A stretch of 64,000 bases of DNA. Source: an uncultured Prevotellaceae bacterium (GTDB lineage Bacteria; Bacteroidota; Bacteroidia; Bacteroidales; Bacteroidaceae). The notes below the pieces were generated by a model that was given only the letters and a program-made list of their open reading frames with translations, did not search any database and was not told the DNA's origin. This document shows positions 57,089 to 64,000 of this stretch, one piece after another (position 1 is the first letter of the stretch; each line of letters opens with the position of its first letter). The position numbers and the translations under genes were made by a program. Location: NCBI GenBank assembly GCA_900314715.1, contig OMWI01000009.1:19936-83935 (forward strand). Direction: 5' to 3'.

Positions 57089-59404
57089 TTATAGTGATTT
57101 TTTCTTGTTCATATACATGAGATACCAGAGTGCTGCGCAGGAGTTCATGCCGTATTCGTCAGGAATGATGCCTTCACTTTGCAGGCAATCGTCAACCCTG
57201 TTGTAGATGTTGGCCATATTTTCTTGGGTAATGCTACGAAAATTATCCAGGATGAAATTGTTGATGAACCTGCATCCAGTTTCATTTAACGTCAAATTCT
57301 CTTGCATCCTTACCAATCCGTCGCAAACATTGAAGGCAATGAGGTTGTCTTTGCTAAGGTCAACATATGCCCTATCGGGGTTATTGGGATCAGTGTGGTT
57401 ATCATTATAGACTACATTATTAGCATCATGATTGTTCGGAGTCAGCCTATTATATCCTCTGTTATTGCTTACGTTCCTGCTGTCGATGTCGTAATAGTTT
57501 TCCGTTCCCGAGATGACATTCCCGTAAACTTTCACGTTATACGCACCGTCATCAACATAGATGGCATTGTTCTTCCTGTATGGACTGGTTCCACCAATAC
57601 CTCCAGTTCCGATAATCGTGTTTAAGCGGACCACTGCCATGATATTGTTGACGGAAACGTAGATGTCGCCAGAATCCTGCAGCCCGAAAGTCTTTCTCTT
57701 CTCTATCCATTCGGGCGTATAGTGGATGTAATTGCGCTCGATTAAGTGAATGCTGTGAAGGTAGTCCCAGGTAGCGCTGTTAACAAGCCCTGCCAAAATG
57801 GCACCGTAGTTCGTGTCGATAAATTCATTCCCGGCAATGTAGGCTTTACCGGTACTGCGAATGGCATAAGTGTTAGTTCCCCAATGGGCAATGTTCCTGA
57901 AAGTGCTATTGGTAACTTCCATATACGGATCTTGGCTATAGTTAGTGATTCCCTCATGGTCAAAGCGTACGCCAATGGAAAAGATATCTTCGAAGTAACA
58001 TTGGTCAACAATCATACGATATAAATTGACAACTCCACCCGCTACTTGATTGATGAAATGGCAATTGTTCAACCGCAAAATACTATCGTTCCTCACAGCA
58101 TAGTCCAAGCCCCCAATGAAAGTCACGTCATTGAATACAATATTGGAATCGTCCTTGACCCTAAAGAGGTGTTTAGCCCAGCATGGAGTAAAATCAGAAC
58201 CATAATTTGAGGGTACGGACACTTTTCCGCTCTTTATGAGAGCACCATCCCCGTCTTCCATATAGTTAATCAGATAAAAATCTGGTTTAGGAGTAAGATC
58301 TTCACGAAAATGTATTTTTCTTGTATCATCATTTTCATCTGTTACCTCGAAAAACAATGCACTGTTTGTTATAGAAGTAACCTTCTTCGTGTAACGGTGA
58401 TATGATAGCCTATAGCAAATAAAGAGATTGCTGTTTCCATTCTCTTCCAAATACAAATTATTTAGTTCATTACATGGTAATAATAAACCATATTCATTAC
58501 TTGATAAATCATTATGAGGTACCCATCCTTTTGCTTTATACATTTTACTTCTTGCCAAAGGAATAATAGTTCCGTCAGACTTAATGAAAGCTTCATTTCC
58601 TGTCAAGTCATATGGAAATGATGCTTCATACCAGTTTCCGTCCTGACTGGGTGTTACTTGAAAACTTGTCCCTTTTTCGTAAACCTTATGACCATTCCCG
58701 TTAATAATGAGATTTTTGCCCCGAAAGTTAATTAAGGTGTTAACATGTTCTATGGAACTTGTATTGCCAAATTCAGACGATAAACTGTTATGATTAATAG
58801 TTCCATCCTTTTCAATCGCAATATCACAGGTCAAGTTGATGATGACATTGTTGTTTTGGCTAATAGCATCTTTCAAACCTTGTGAATTTGAGACGGAAAT
58901 AGTTACTTCCGATACATTAGGAAGATTAATACATTCCCTCAAAAACTTGTTATGTGCAACGGCTTCACCCGAAAGATAATCTAAAGCATGCTCGTAGATG
59001 TATTGCTTGATGGTCGGGGAATTGTCAAGATTCGTAGCTGCTTCACAGATTATCGTTTCGTTAAATTGCACAACACCATCAATATATGCCATGGAAGGGT
59101 CGCTTATGGCATTCCAGTCCACAACGGCGTAACAATCTACGCCCTTGTAAATCCCTTGTCCTTCCAGCTTGATGGGATTAGGGGGAATTTCGTTGCCATA
59201 ATTAGACTCATAAGTGAAGACATCAATCCAATCATTCCCATTATCTAAAGAAATGATAATTGAGAAGCAATTGTGTAAGTCGTCGTAGCGTGCTTCCTTA
59301 AGGAAAAGCTCACCGTCATTAGGATTCAAGATGAAGCCAATGAACAACTCCTGCATAAATGAGTTTGCCAGACTGCTATTGTCAAAGAAAAAAGGTTGTG
59401 ACAT
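57089..59404 (-). CDS. Right-handed parallel beta-helix protein without a signal peptide
   Basis: The 771-residue protein begins MSQPFFFDNSSLANSFMQEL, with no hydrophobic leader. In-frame stop codons (TAA TAA) lie 24-30 nt upstream, so no longer start is possible. Residues about 180-740 form beta-helix coils with NGxGHKVY, NNxHFINQ, VxNSTFRNI and GNVISGT, as in pectate-lyase-like and Right-handed parallel beta-helix families. Catalytic residues of a known lyase family are not recognisable. The first 150 residues are unusual and show no known domain. It heads an operon with the LRR protein. Confidence 0.72.
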   Translation of the reverse strand: MSQPFFFDNSSLANSFMQELFIGFILNPNDGELFLKEARYDDLHNCFSIIISLDNGNDWIDVFTYESNYGNEIPPNPIKLEGQGIYKGVDCYAVVDWNAISDPSMAYIDGVVQFNETIICEAATNLDNSPTIKQYIYEHALDYLSGEAVAHNKFLRECINLPNVSEVTISVSNSQGLKDAISQNNNVIINLTCDIAIEKDGTINHNSLSSEFGNTSSIEHVNTLINFRGKNLIINGNGHKVYEKGTSFQVTPSQDGNWYEASFPYDLTGNEAFIKSDGTIIPLARSKMYKAKGWVPHNDLSSNEYGLLLPCNELNNLYLEENGNSNLFICYRLSYHRYTKKVTSITNSALFFEVTDENDDTRKIHFREDLTPKPDFYLINYMEDGDGALIKSGKVSVPSNYGSDFTPCWAKHLFRVKDDSNIVFNDVTFIGGLDYAVRNDSILRLNNCHFINQVAGGVVNLYRMIVDQCYFEDIFSIGVRFDHEGITNYSQDPYMEVTNSTFRNIAHWGTNTYAIRSTGKAYIAGNEFIDTNYGAILAGLVNSATWDYLHSIHLIERNYIHYTPEWIEKRKTFGLQDSGDIYVSVNNIMAVVRLNTIIGTGGIGGTSPYRKNNAIYVDDGAYNVKVYGNVISGTENYYDIDSRNVSNNRGYNRLTPNNHDANNVVYNDNHTDPNNPDRAYVDLSKDNLIAFNVCDGLVRMQENLTLNETGCRFINNFILDNFRSITQENMANIYNRVDDCLQSEGIIPDEYGMNSCAALWYLMYMNKKKSL

Positions 59405-59663
59405 ATCAGTATTCGTAATAATTATTTATTAGGGCAAATATACATATTTTTTCAATCAGAATGAATTATGAACAGTTATAAATGTTTAAAAATATAAAAA
59501 TCATGGCAAATGAATCATTTTCGACAAAAAGAAAAGAATTATTTATCGCTACGTTTTTCTCTAAACAAGAGTAGGGAAAATAGTCTTTCATACATGTCAA
59601 TTATAGAGTTTTTCGCCCTCTCGCTATAACGGTTCTTTGTAATCTGCAACCTGTTGTTGTTCT

Positions 59664-60407
59664 CTATTTCATCAAATACTTCTTCCCGTTTTTGATATAT
59701 AATCCGTTCTTTTGCGGTGTTGTCACCCTGCGCCCTTGCAGGTCGTAGATGATGGCATCTTTGCCAGATGGCAGACCGATGGGATTAGAAATTCCTGACA
59801 CGGGCTTGGTAAAGAAGTCGTCATACGTGAAAATGCACTCGTCATTGACATAACAACGCTGCATTCTGGTTGTCGAACCAATGATATACCAACCATAGGT
59901 ATCTGTAAGACCATACATTCCTCCGATACCTTCCACCCAACAATTAGCCCATTGCTTGGGATCGGTATGATCTAATTTGTCGCCATAATATTCCAATTGA
60001 TTTCCCGTAAAGAAACCTATTCGCTTACGAGATATGCCATTTACCTCTATCGTATCTACACACACCACGTGCAACCTGATTTCCTCTTCCAAATCATTAT
60101 ATGCAACGTCTCCCACAGACAGACTAAAGTCATATAATACCTTTTCACCTTGAAAAAAATTATTATAGACGTACACCTTTGCCCCCTCTTCACGTAAGAG
60201 ATCATTACCAATCACGGTATAATGAACGCCATTCAAAACGGAATCACCTGACACTTCAAATGTGATGTTATTATCAAGGTCCGTAACAGACCAGTTGATA
60301 ACCCATTGCTTCCCTTCCTCAAGAACGGGTAGATATTGTTGGGCATATAATGTCGAATTGCTAAGAAACAATAAAAACAATGCCACTCTTAAACAAAAAT
60401 CTTTCAT
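59664..60407 (-). CDS. Secreted protein with sorting-like C-terminus, function unknown
   Basis: Starting at ATG 60407, preceded by GGAGG with a 7-bp gap, the protein has a signal peptide (MKDFCLRVALFLLFLSNSTLYAQ). A compact beta-rich domain of about 180 residues follows, with motifs such as WSVTDLDNNITFEVSGDSVL and WANCWVEGIGGMYGL. The C-terminal tail is IIYDLQGRRVTTPQKNGLYIKNGKKYLMK-like, from about residue 220. The earlier ATG at 60443 would add a charged extension in front of the signal peptide. It is 13 bp after the small protein gene upstream. Confidence 0.78.
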   Translation of the reverse strand: MKDFCLRVALFLLFLSNSTLYAQQYLPVLEEGKQWVINWSVTDLDNNITFEVSGDSVLNGVHYTVIGNDLLREEGAKVYVYNNFFQGEKVLYDFSLSVGDVAYNDLEEEIRLHVVCVDTIEVNGISRKRIGFFTGNQLEYYGDKLDHTDPKQWANCWVEGIGGMYGLTDTYGWYIIGSTTRMQRCYVNDECIFTYDDFFTKPVSGISNPIGLPSGKDAIIYDLQGRRVTTPQKNGLYIKNGKKYLMK

Positions 60408-60420
60408 AATATACCTCCCT

Positions 60421-60609
60421 TTAATTAACGACTCTAATTTCAAAACCTGCCCCCTCCTTTACTTCAAAGTCTTGGGTTATCGTTACACCATTTGTACTTT
60501 TAATAACAGTAGATCCATTTTCTATGGTAACGGGGCCTTCGTCTTTATCAGTGGCGTGTCCATTCACAAGGGATACGCTTAATAAGATAGTTAAAATAAT
60601 ATTTCTCAT
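60421..60609 (-). CDS. Small secreted protein, first gene of a two-gene unit
   Basis: The 62-residue product has a signal peptide (MRNIILTILLSVSLVNGHA) and a 43-residue mature part with VTIENGSTVIKSTNGVTITQDFEV, which suggests a few beta strands. Promoter, start and close spacing to the next gene support it as real. Function not recognisable. Confidence 0.65.
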   Translation of the reverse strand: MRNIILTILLSVSLVNGHATDKDEGPVTIENGSTVIKSTNGVTITQDFEVKEGAGFEIRVVN

Positions 60610-60639
60610 ACGCTTTATATTATAATTTAAAGTTCATGG

Positions 60640-60671
60640 CAAAATTACAAAGCACGTTTTTTCAATGCAAA
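60640..60671 (-). promoter_or_regulatory. Promoter of the small-secreted-protein operon
   Basis: On the minus strand TTTG (60668-60671), a 20-bp spacer and TAATTTTG (60640-60647) match the Bacteroidetes consensus 30 bp before the start codon. Confidence 0.7.
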
Positions 60672-60735
60672 TTTTTTGATTTCACATATTTCACGTTTTT
60701 ATTGTTTATATTGACTATCAACTTGTTACAACTTA

Positions 60736-62379
60736 TTATGGAACATCTATTTTGTTAATTTGTTCGTTGAAATCTTTGGCGGTTCCTTCCATGTTAAACA
60801 TTTTATGCAACAATCTCACACGAAGGTTGGACAGAGATTGAGCGGACGAATCCATCAGCGTGGCAATTTCTGAAGGTAAAAACTGAAGTCTAATTAATAT
60901 ACAAAGATTAGTTTCCTTTAAGTTGAGTTTTTCACTTTTTTGTGATAATACTTTTAAAAAATTGGGCATATATGCATTGACGAAACCACGAAGTTTGTTC
61001 CATTCCGAAATACCCGCCTTTTGTCCTTTCGCTGCCAAATCATGTAACTTGATTACTATATCAGACGAAAGCAACGCGTCTTCCATTTCCCATAGTTTTG
61101 ATTGCGAATCAACATCATGTAAAGCATATAAAGTGTGACGCAATTTAATCATTTCCTTTTCTTTATCAAGAACAAAATTCTTCAAATTATCCTTTTGTCG
61201 CGATAATTGTTCAAATTCATTTTTTATATGAGAATATTCTTGCAGATAATGATTATATTCTGCATTTAATTTCATCATTCCTTCCTTATTTCTTTGTTTA
61301 ATGCGTTTTATGACTACATGTGATATCGACACAATAAGCAATAAAACCATTGATAATATAATTGAAGCCAATTTTAACTTTTCCGCTCTTGCTTTATTTT
61401 GTTCTGCTTGTCGTAAATGTAACTGATAATTGTAGACACTATGAGATTGGATGATAGCATCCGTTTTCATGGTTTGAAGTGAGGAATCTGTTAACTGTGC
61501 GTACAAATCTGCATATTTGCAAATCGAATCCTTCAATCCCATCTTCTTGTAAAGATCAAACAGACCATGGGACAAAACAAGTCGATGAGAAGTTCCATTA
61601 CATAATAATTGGCTAAGTTTAAAATAGTAAAATGTGGAATCTATTTTATTGGTTTCCATATAATATCTTCCTAAATAAGCATAATACAACCCCAGTGTAT
61701 TTCCCTCCTGCTCATTCATTTCATCAAAACAATCCGTATTAAACTTTTCAATATATTTTTTTGCATTTATGAAATCATGAGACTCCAATGCTGTGCGTAT
61801 GGGAAGCATCACTGCGTATGAAATAGATTTTTGGTCTTTTTCCAAACTCAACAATTTGTTTGAAATAAAGAATACACTATCATATTGTTGTTGCTCATAA
61901 AACGAAACAGCCAGACATTGTTGATAGATGAAGCTACTAATAGTGTCATTGAGCATCATCGCATACCGATAAGCTTTCTTTAATTCAGTAGCTCCCTCTT
62001 TGGGAAGATTTTGTTTTTGGAATATCTCAGACACTTGTCCATGGATAACCATCAACTGGTGAAAATCACAATCCATGGTGGTATCCGCCAATTCCGTTGC
62101 CCGTTGATAACATTCAAGGGCTTGTGGTGCATCTCCAATATCACAATAAACGCGCCCTTTCAAGTAATGCGCCATCATCTTTTCGTTGGCGTTGCCGTGG
62201 CGGTCAAAGTAGTTGACCAAGGAATCTACCGTGGGCAGCCATGCCTCGGTGAACACCGTGTCGGCACGATTGCACTGGCTCACGTAATCGAGCCTTTGGC
62301 GCATCGCCTCCTTATCCGTGCAGGAAGCAAGCACCGTCAATACGAGGAATATCGAGATGACATACAGGATATGCTTCAT
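60736..62379 (-). CDS. TPR lipoprotein-type transmembrane regulator with C-terminal HTH-like domain
   Basis: From ATG 62379 the protein has a lipoprotein signal (MKHILYVISIFLVLTVLASC, Cys20). TPR-like helices run to about 330 (AHYLKGRVYCDIGDAPQALECYQRATELA). One transmembrane helix lies near 335-357, then a coiled coil to about 420. The C-terminal domain (LNLKETNLCILIRLQFLPSEIATLMDS...SNLRVRLLHKMF) resembles a LuxR-like helix-turn-helix. This plan is common in Bacteroidetes regulators that sense in the periplasm or membrane and act on DNA. I chose ATG 62379 over 62397 because the promoter overlaps the earlier codon. Confidence 0.8.
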   Translation of the reverse strand: MKHILYVISIFLVLTVLASCTDKEAMRQRLDYVSQCNRADTVFTEAWLPTVDSLVNYFDRHGNANEKMMAHYLKGRVYCDIGDAPQALECYQRATELADTTMDCDFHQLMVIHGQVSEIFQKQNLPKEGATELKKAYRYAMMLNDTISSFIYQQCLAVSFYEQQQYDSVFFISNKLLSLEKDQKSISYAVMLPIRTALESHDFINAKKYIEKFNTDCFDEMNEQEGNTLGLYYAYLGRYYMETNKIDSTFYYFKLSQLLCNGTSHRLVLSHGLFDLYKKMGLKDSICKYADLYAQLTDSSLQTMKTDAIIQSHSVYNYQLHLRQAEQNKARAEKLKLASIILSMVLLLIVSISHVVIKRIKQRNKEGMMKLNAEYNHYLQEYSHIKNEFEQLSRQKDNLKNFVLDKEKEMIKLRHTLYALHDVDSQSKLWEMEDALLSSDIVIKLHDLAAKGQKAGISEWNKLRGFVNAYMPNFLKVLSQKSEKLNLKETNLCILIRLQFLPSEIATLMDSSAQSLSNLRVRLLHKMFNMEGTAKDFNEQINKIDVP

Positions 62380-62384
62380 GATTG

Positions 62385-62415
62385 CAAAGGTACGCAATAA
62401 TTTGTAATTTGCAAA
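62385..62415 (-). promoter_or_regulatory. Promoter that nearly abuts the TPR regulator start
   Basis: TTTG (62412-62415), 19 bp and TACCTTTG (62385-62392) form a perfect consensus on the minus strand. Only 5 nt separate the -7 box from the ATG at 62379, so the transcript should have an ultrashort or absent leader. Confidence 0.7.
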
Positions 62416-62490
62416 GAATAGTCGTAATATAGTAGTAATAAATCATACCGTTTTCGTAACGTAGTTTAGTTAGCGAATTTGCTCAAATAT

Positions 62491-62578
62491 AACAACTCTA
62501 AGTAACGCTTAACCCTAAATTCCGCAACACTTTAGTTTAACTTATAAAAATAATTATATTGTGTTGCGGAATTTAGGG
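62491..62578. repeat. Perfect 18-bp inverted repeat beside a partial dispersed-repeat copy
   Basis: CCCTAAATTCCGCAACAC (62513-62530) and its exact reverse complement (62561-62578) enclose a 30-bp AT-rich loop. The preceding AACAACTCTAAGTAACGCTT (62491-62510) resembles one end of the dispersed element at 63373-63474. It lies between the higA 3' end and the TPR promoter. Confidence 0.75.
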
Positions 62579-62606
62579 AATAAAAAATATTGGCAAAATT
62601 ATGGAA

Positions 62607-62951
62607 TTAGAAGATGGCCGCAACGCGTCGAATATGTTTGAGCTTCTCCATAAACGAGTCGTCGCGTTCAGCCATCAGCATGTCGTATTCGTTTTGCATA
62701 GCCAGCAGGGGGGCAGCTTCCACACCAAGAGCGGCCTCCATCATCATGGCCAGTTCGGGACTGAGCGACCGCTTGCCGTTCAGCATCTCGTTAAAGGCGG
62801 AGTAGGATATGCCAATCTCCTTCGCCAGTCCGCGTTGCGAAATGCCACGATATTCCAGTTCATCCTTCAGCACTTCACCCGGATGGGTAGGCTGATAAGG
62901 CTTCAAGTTGTTTGCTATCATCTGCGGATTTACTCCTTCAACTGTCGTCAT
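62607..62951 (-). CDS. higA: HigA-type antitoxin
   Basis: The 114-residue protein has the HigA-family N-terminus PYQPTHPGEVLKDELEYRGISQ. An XRE helix-turn-helix follows (RGLAKEIGISYSAFNEMLNGKRSLSPELAMM, about 40-71). It neutralises the adjacent toxin and normally represses its own operon. It follows higB with a 13-bp gap, the reversed toxin-first order typical of higBA. Confidence 0.93.
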   Translation of the reverse strand: MTTVEGVNPQMIANNLKPYQPTHPGEVLKDELEYRGISQRGLAKEIGISYSAFNEMLNGKRSLSPELAMMMEAALGVEAAPLLAMQNEYDMLMAERDDSFMEKLKHIRRVAAIF

Positions 62952-62964
62952 ATCTCGTCCTCCT

Positions 62965-63282
62965 TCATTTATAATGGTTTGACAAATCTGTGATGTTACA
63001 TATCGTGGCTATTTGCTTGCCGGCTTCCATACCCTCGGTAAACTCGATGCGATACTGATCATTGATGCGGACAGAGGATGTTCCCTCTTTGTCGCCGTGC
63101 AGTTTTTCGTAATGTAGTGAGCCGTATTTGGCCAGCCCTAAGACATTCTCCTGCTGTTTCATCAGGTTGACAACTTTCACGTACTTGCTGACTATCTGAG
63201 GTTGGAAGCGGTGTTTCTTGGAGCTCGCCTTGCCCTCCGTGTAAAGTTCCTGTAGGTATGTTTGTTCGAATATAACTATCAT
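62965..63282 (-). CDS. higB: HigB-type RelE-superfamily toxin
   Basis: The 105-residue protein contains LAKYGSLHYEKLHGDKEGTSSVRINDQYRIEF, the core of the HigB/RelE mRNA-interferase fold, and ends with a C-terminal ATICNITDLSNHYK. It is expected to cleave mRNA at the ribosome when HigA is degraded. It is transcribed first from the promoter at 63290-63321. Confidence 0.92.
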   Translation of the reverse strand: MIVIFEQTYLQELYTEGKASSKKHRFQPQIVSKYVKVVNLMKQQENVLGLAKYGSLHYEKLHGDKEGTSSVRINDQYRIEFTEGMEAGKQIATICNITDLSNHYK

Positions 63283-63289
63283 ACGGATG

Positions 63290-63321
63290 CAAAGTTACAA
63301 AATGTTTTGGGTGTTCGCAAA
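63290..63321 (-). promoter_or_regulatory. Promoter of higBA with a very short leader
   Basis: TTTG (63318-63321), 20 bp and TAACTTTG (63290-63297) match the consensus. The higB ATG begins 7 nt after the -7 box, so the leader is predicted to be only a few nucleotides long. Confidence 0.7.
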
Positions 63322-63372
63322 TTTATGAACAACTATTTTATACTTATAGGCTGCAAGGTGAAAGAATGAGAG

Positions 63373-63474
63373 CCCAAAATGACAACCCCAAGTAACACTT
63401 AACTAAAACTTTCGAAACAGTTAAGGATTTCTATAGAAACAGTTAACTAAAACTTTCAAAACAGTTAAGTGTCT
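63373..63474. repeat. Dispersed palindromic element, copy 2, inverted
   Basis: The reverse complement of this stretch is nearly identical to 22981-23078, including the 22-bp spaced TTAA units, the central TTTCTATAGAAA and the flanking GTTGTCATTTTGG. There is no gene between 63283 and the window end; the stretch holds this element, a 22-bp array and repeat element B. Confidence 0.8.
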
Positions 63475-63651
63475 TTTTTTAGGACAATTTTCACCTTGTT
63501 TAATAAGTAAGAAAGTAAGAAGCAAGAAGGAAGAGAATAGCATTTTTATGATATACGCTAATTATCGAGTGAGCCGTAGAGAGTGTAGTTACGATTGTGG
63601 GAAGCGTAGTTAGATGGTGTAAAAAGGCCATTTCGATTTGATACAAGGCAA

Positions 63652-63717
63652 ATGTACCATTCGTACATTGCCCATGTACCATTCGTACATTGCCCATGTA
63701 CCATTCGTACATTGCGT
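63652..63717. repeat. 22-bp tandem array, three units
   Basis: Three units start at 63652, 63674 and 63696. The first two are identical and the third differs at its end. Each contains the palindrome ATGTAC-CATTC-GTACAT and the linker TGCCC. A fourth, broken unit follows. Confidence 0.85.
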
Positions 63718-63837
63718 ATGTACGAAATGAAACTTACTTTTTGACAAAACTCAAAGAAGTCATTTGTCATTACCGTTTGTTATTGGACGAATAAGTTTTT
63801 TATCATTGTTGTCCGCAAAACGGCGGCCTGGAAGGCC

Positions 63838-64000
63838 AATGAGCTTTTAGGACTCAGTCGATATTTAGTAGGGAAAATAAGATTGAATCTTTATTCTTTG
63901 CTAGTTTCATATCATTGAATTGGCTATCTATTTGAGAAAGGAGAAATGCCGTAGGCATTGGATAATAGTAGCCAGCTATGCAGAAACGCCTTTAGGTGTT
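63838..64000. repeat. Structured intergenic element, copy B, cut by the window end
   Basis: Hairpin AATGCC-GTA-GGCATT (63945-63959) is followed by the core GATAATAGTAGCCAGCTATG (from 63961) and a second hairpin AACGCC-TTTA-GGTGTT (63985-64000). It matches copy A at 5121-5275. The second stem differs in sequence but keeps pairing. Confidence 0.6.

Noticed and set aside
63500-63770. Two overlapping minus-strand reading frames near the right end
   Set aside because: They are translations of the 22-bp tandem array, giving repeated peptides in two frames, and have no coding character.

Overview
The window looks like a chromosomal segment of a Prevotella/Segatella-type gut or rumen Bacteroidales. 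The reasons are promoters of the Bacteroidetes type (TTTG, 19-21 nt, TAnnTTTG), secreted proteins ending in a short Lys-rich sorting-like tail (KGIYxxNGKKxxK), a fused AmgK/RapZ protein, BspA-like leucine-rich repeats and a FISUMP protein. No transposase, integrase, rRNA or CRISPR array is visible. All functional calls come from reading motifs; no database search was run.

Layout. 1-5.1 kb: a truncated class A acid phosphatase diverges from a GH28-GH105 pectinase, followed by cmk-cysE. 5.1-9.1 kb: a repeat-rich intergenic stretch, then a large C10 cysteine protease. 9.2-18.2 kb (minus strand): a small 17-residue-repeat protein, two three-gene cassettes built around DUF3990/ADP-ribosyltransferase-like proteins, the operon small membrane protein-amgK/rapZ-murU-guaA lying between them, and groES-groEL. 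18.3-22.9 kb: a double esterase and a GH2 enzyme. 23.3-31.2 kb: a dockerin/FISUMP protein, a 420-bp concentric palindrome, and a type I restriction-modification operon (hsdM, four-helix protein, hsdS, hsdR). 31.6-36.2 kb: a 1527-residue PL11-type rhamnogalacturonan lyase. 36.3-45 kb: a seven-gene operon from PBP1A through nucleotidyltransferase, ATP-grasp, CDP-alcohol phosphatidyltransferase, HAD, DUF5686 and a thioesterase. 45-48.3 kb: pyrB-pyrI, glyA, a tiny Cys-rich membrane protein and tRNA-Cys. 48.4-62.4 kb: pectinesterase, rhamnogalacturonan acetylesterase with dockerin, LRR protein, beta-helix protein, two small secreted proteins and a TPR regulator. 62.6-63.3 kb: a HigBA toxin-antitoxin pair.

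Two themes connect the window. First, pectin and rhamnogalacturonan degradation: GH28, GH105, PL11, CE8, CE12, GH2 and a two-domain esterase together could de-esterify, cleave and trim pectin, although no SusC/SusD pair is present here. Second, the intergenic DNA holds an unusual set of short tandem arrays. At least seven loci have units of exactly 22 bp, most with the architecture AAA-N7-TTT-N9 or a 13-bp palindrome plus a 9-bp linker. The core sequence differs from locus to locus while the spacing is fixed, and several arrays begin at or very near a stop codon. I consider these arrays, the twin ADP-ribosyltransferase-like cassettes and a palindromic element inserted in frame inside guaA the most noteworthy content.
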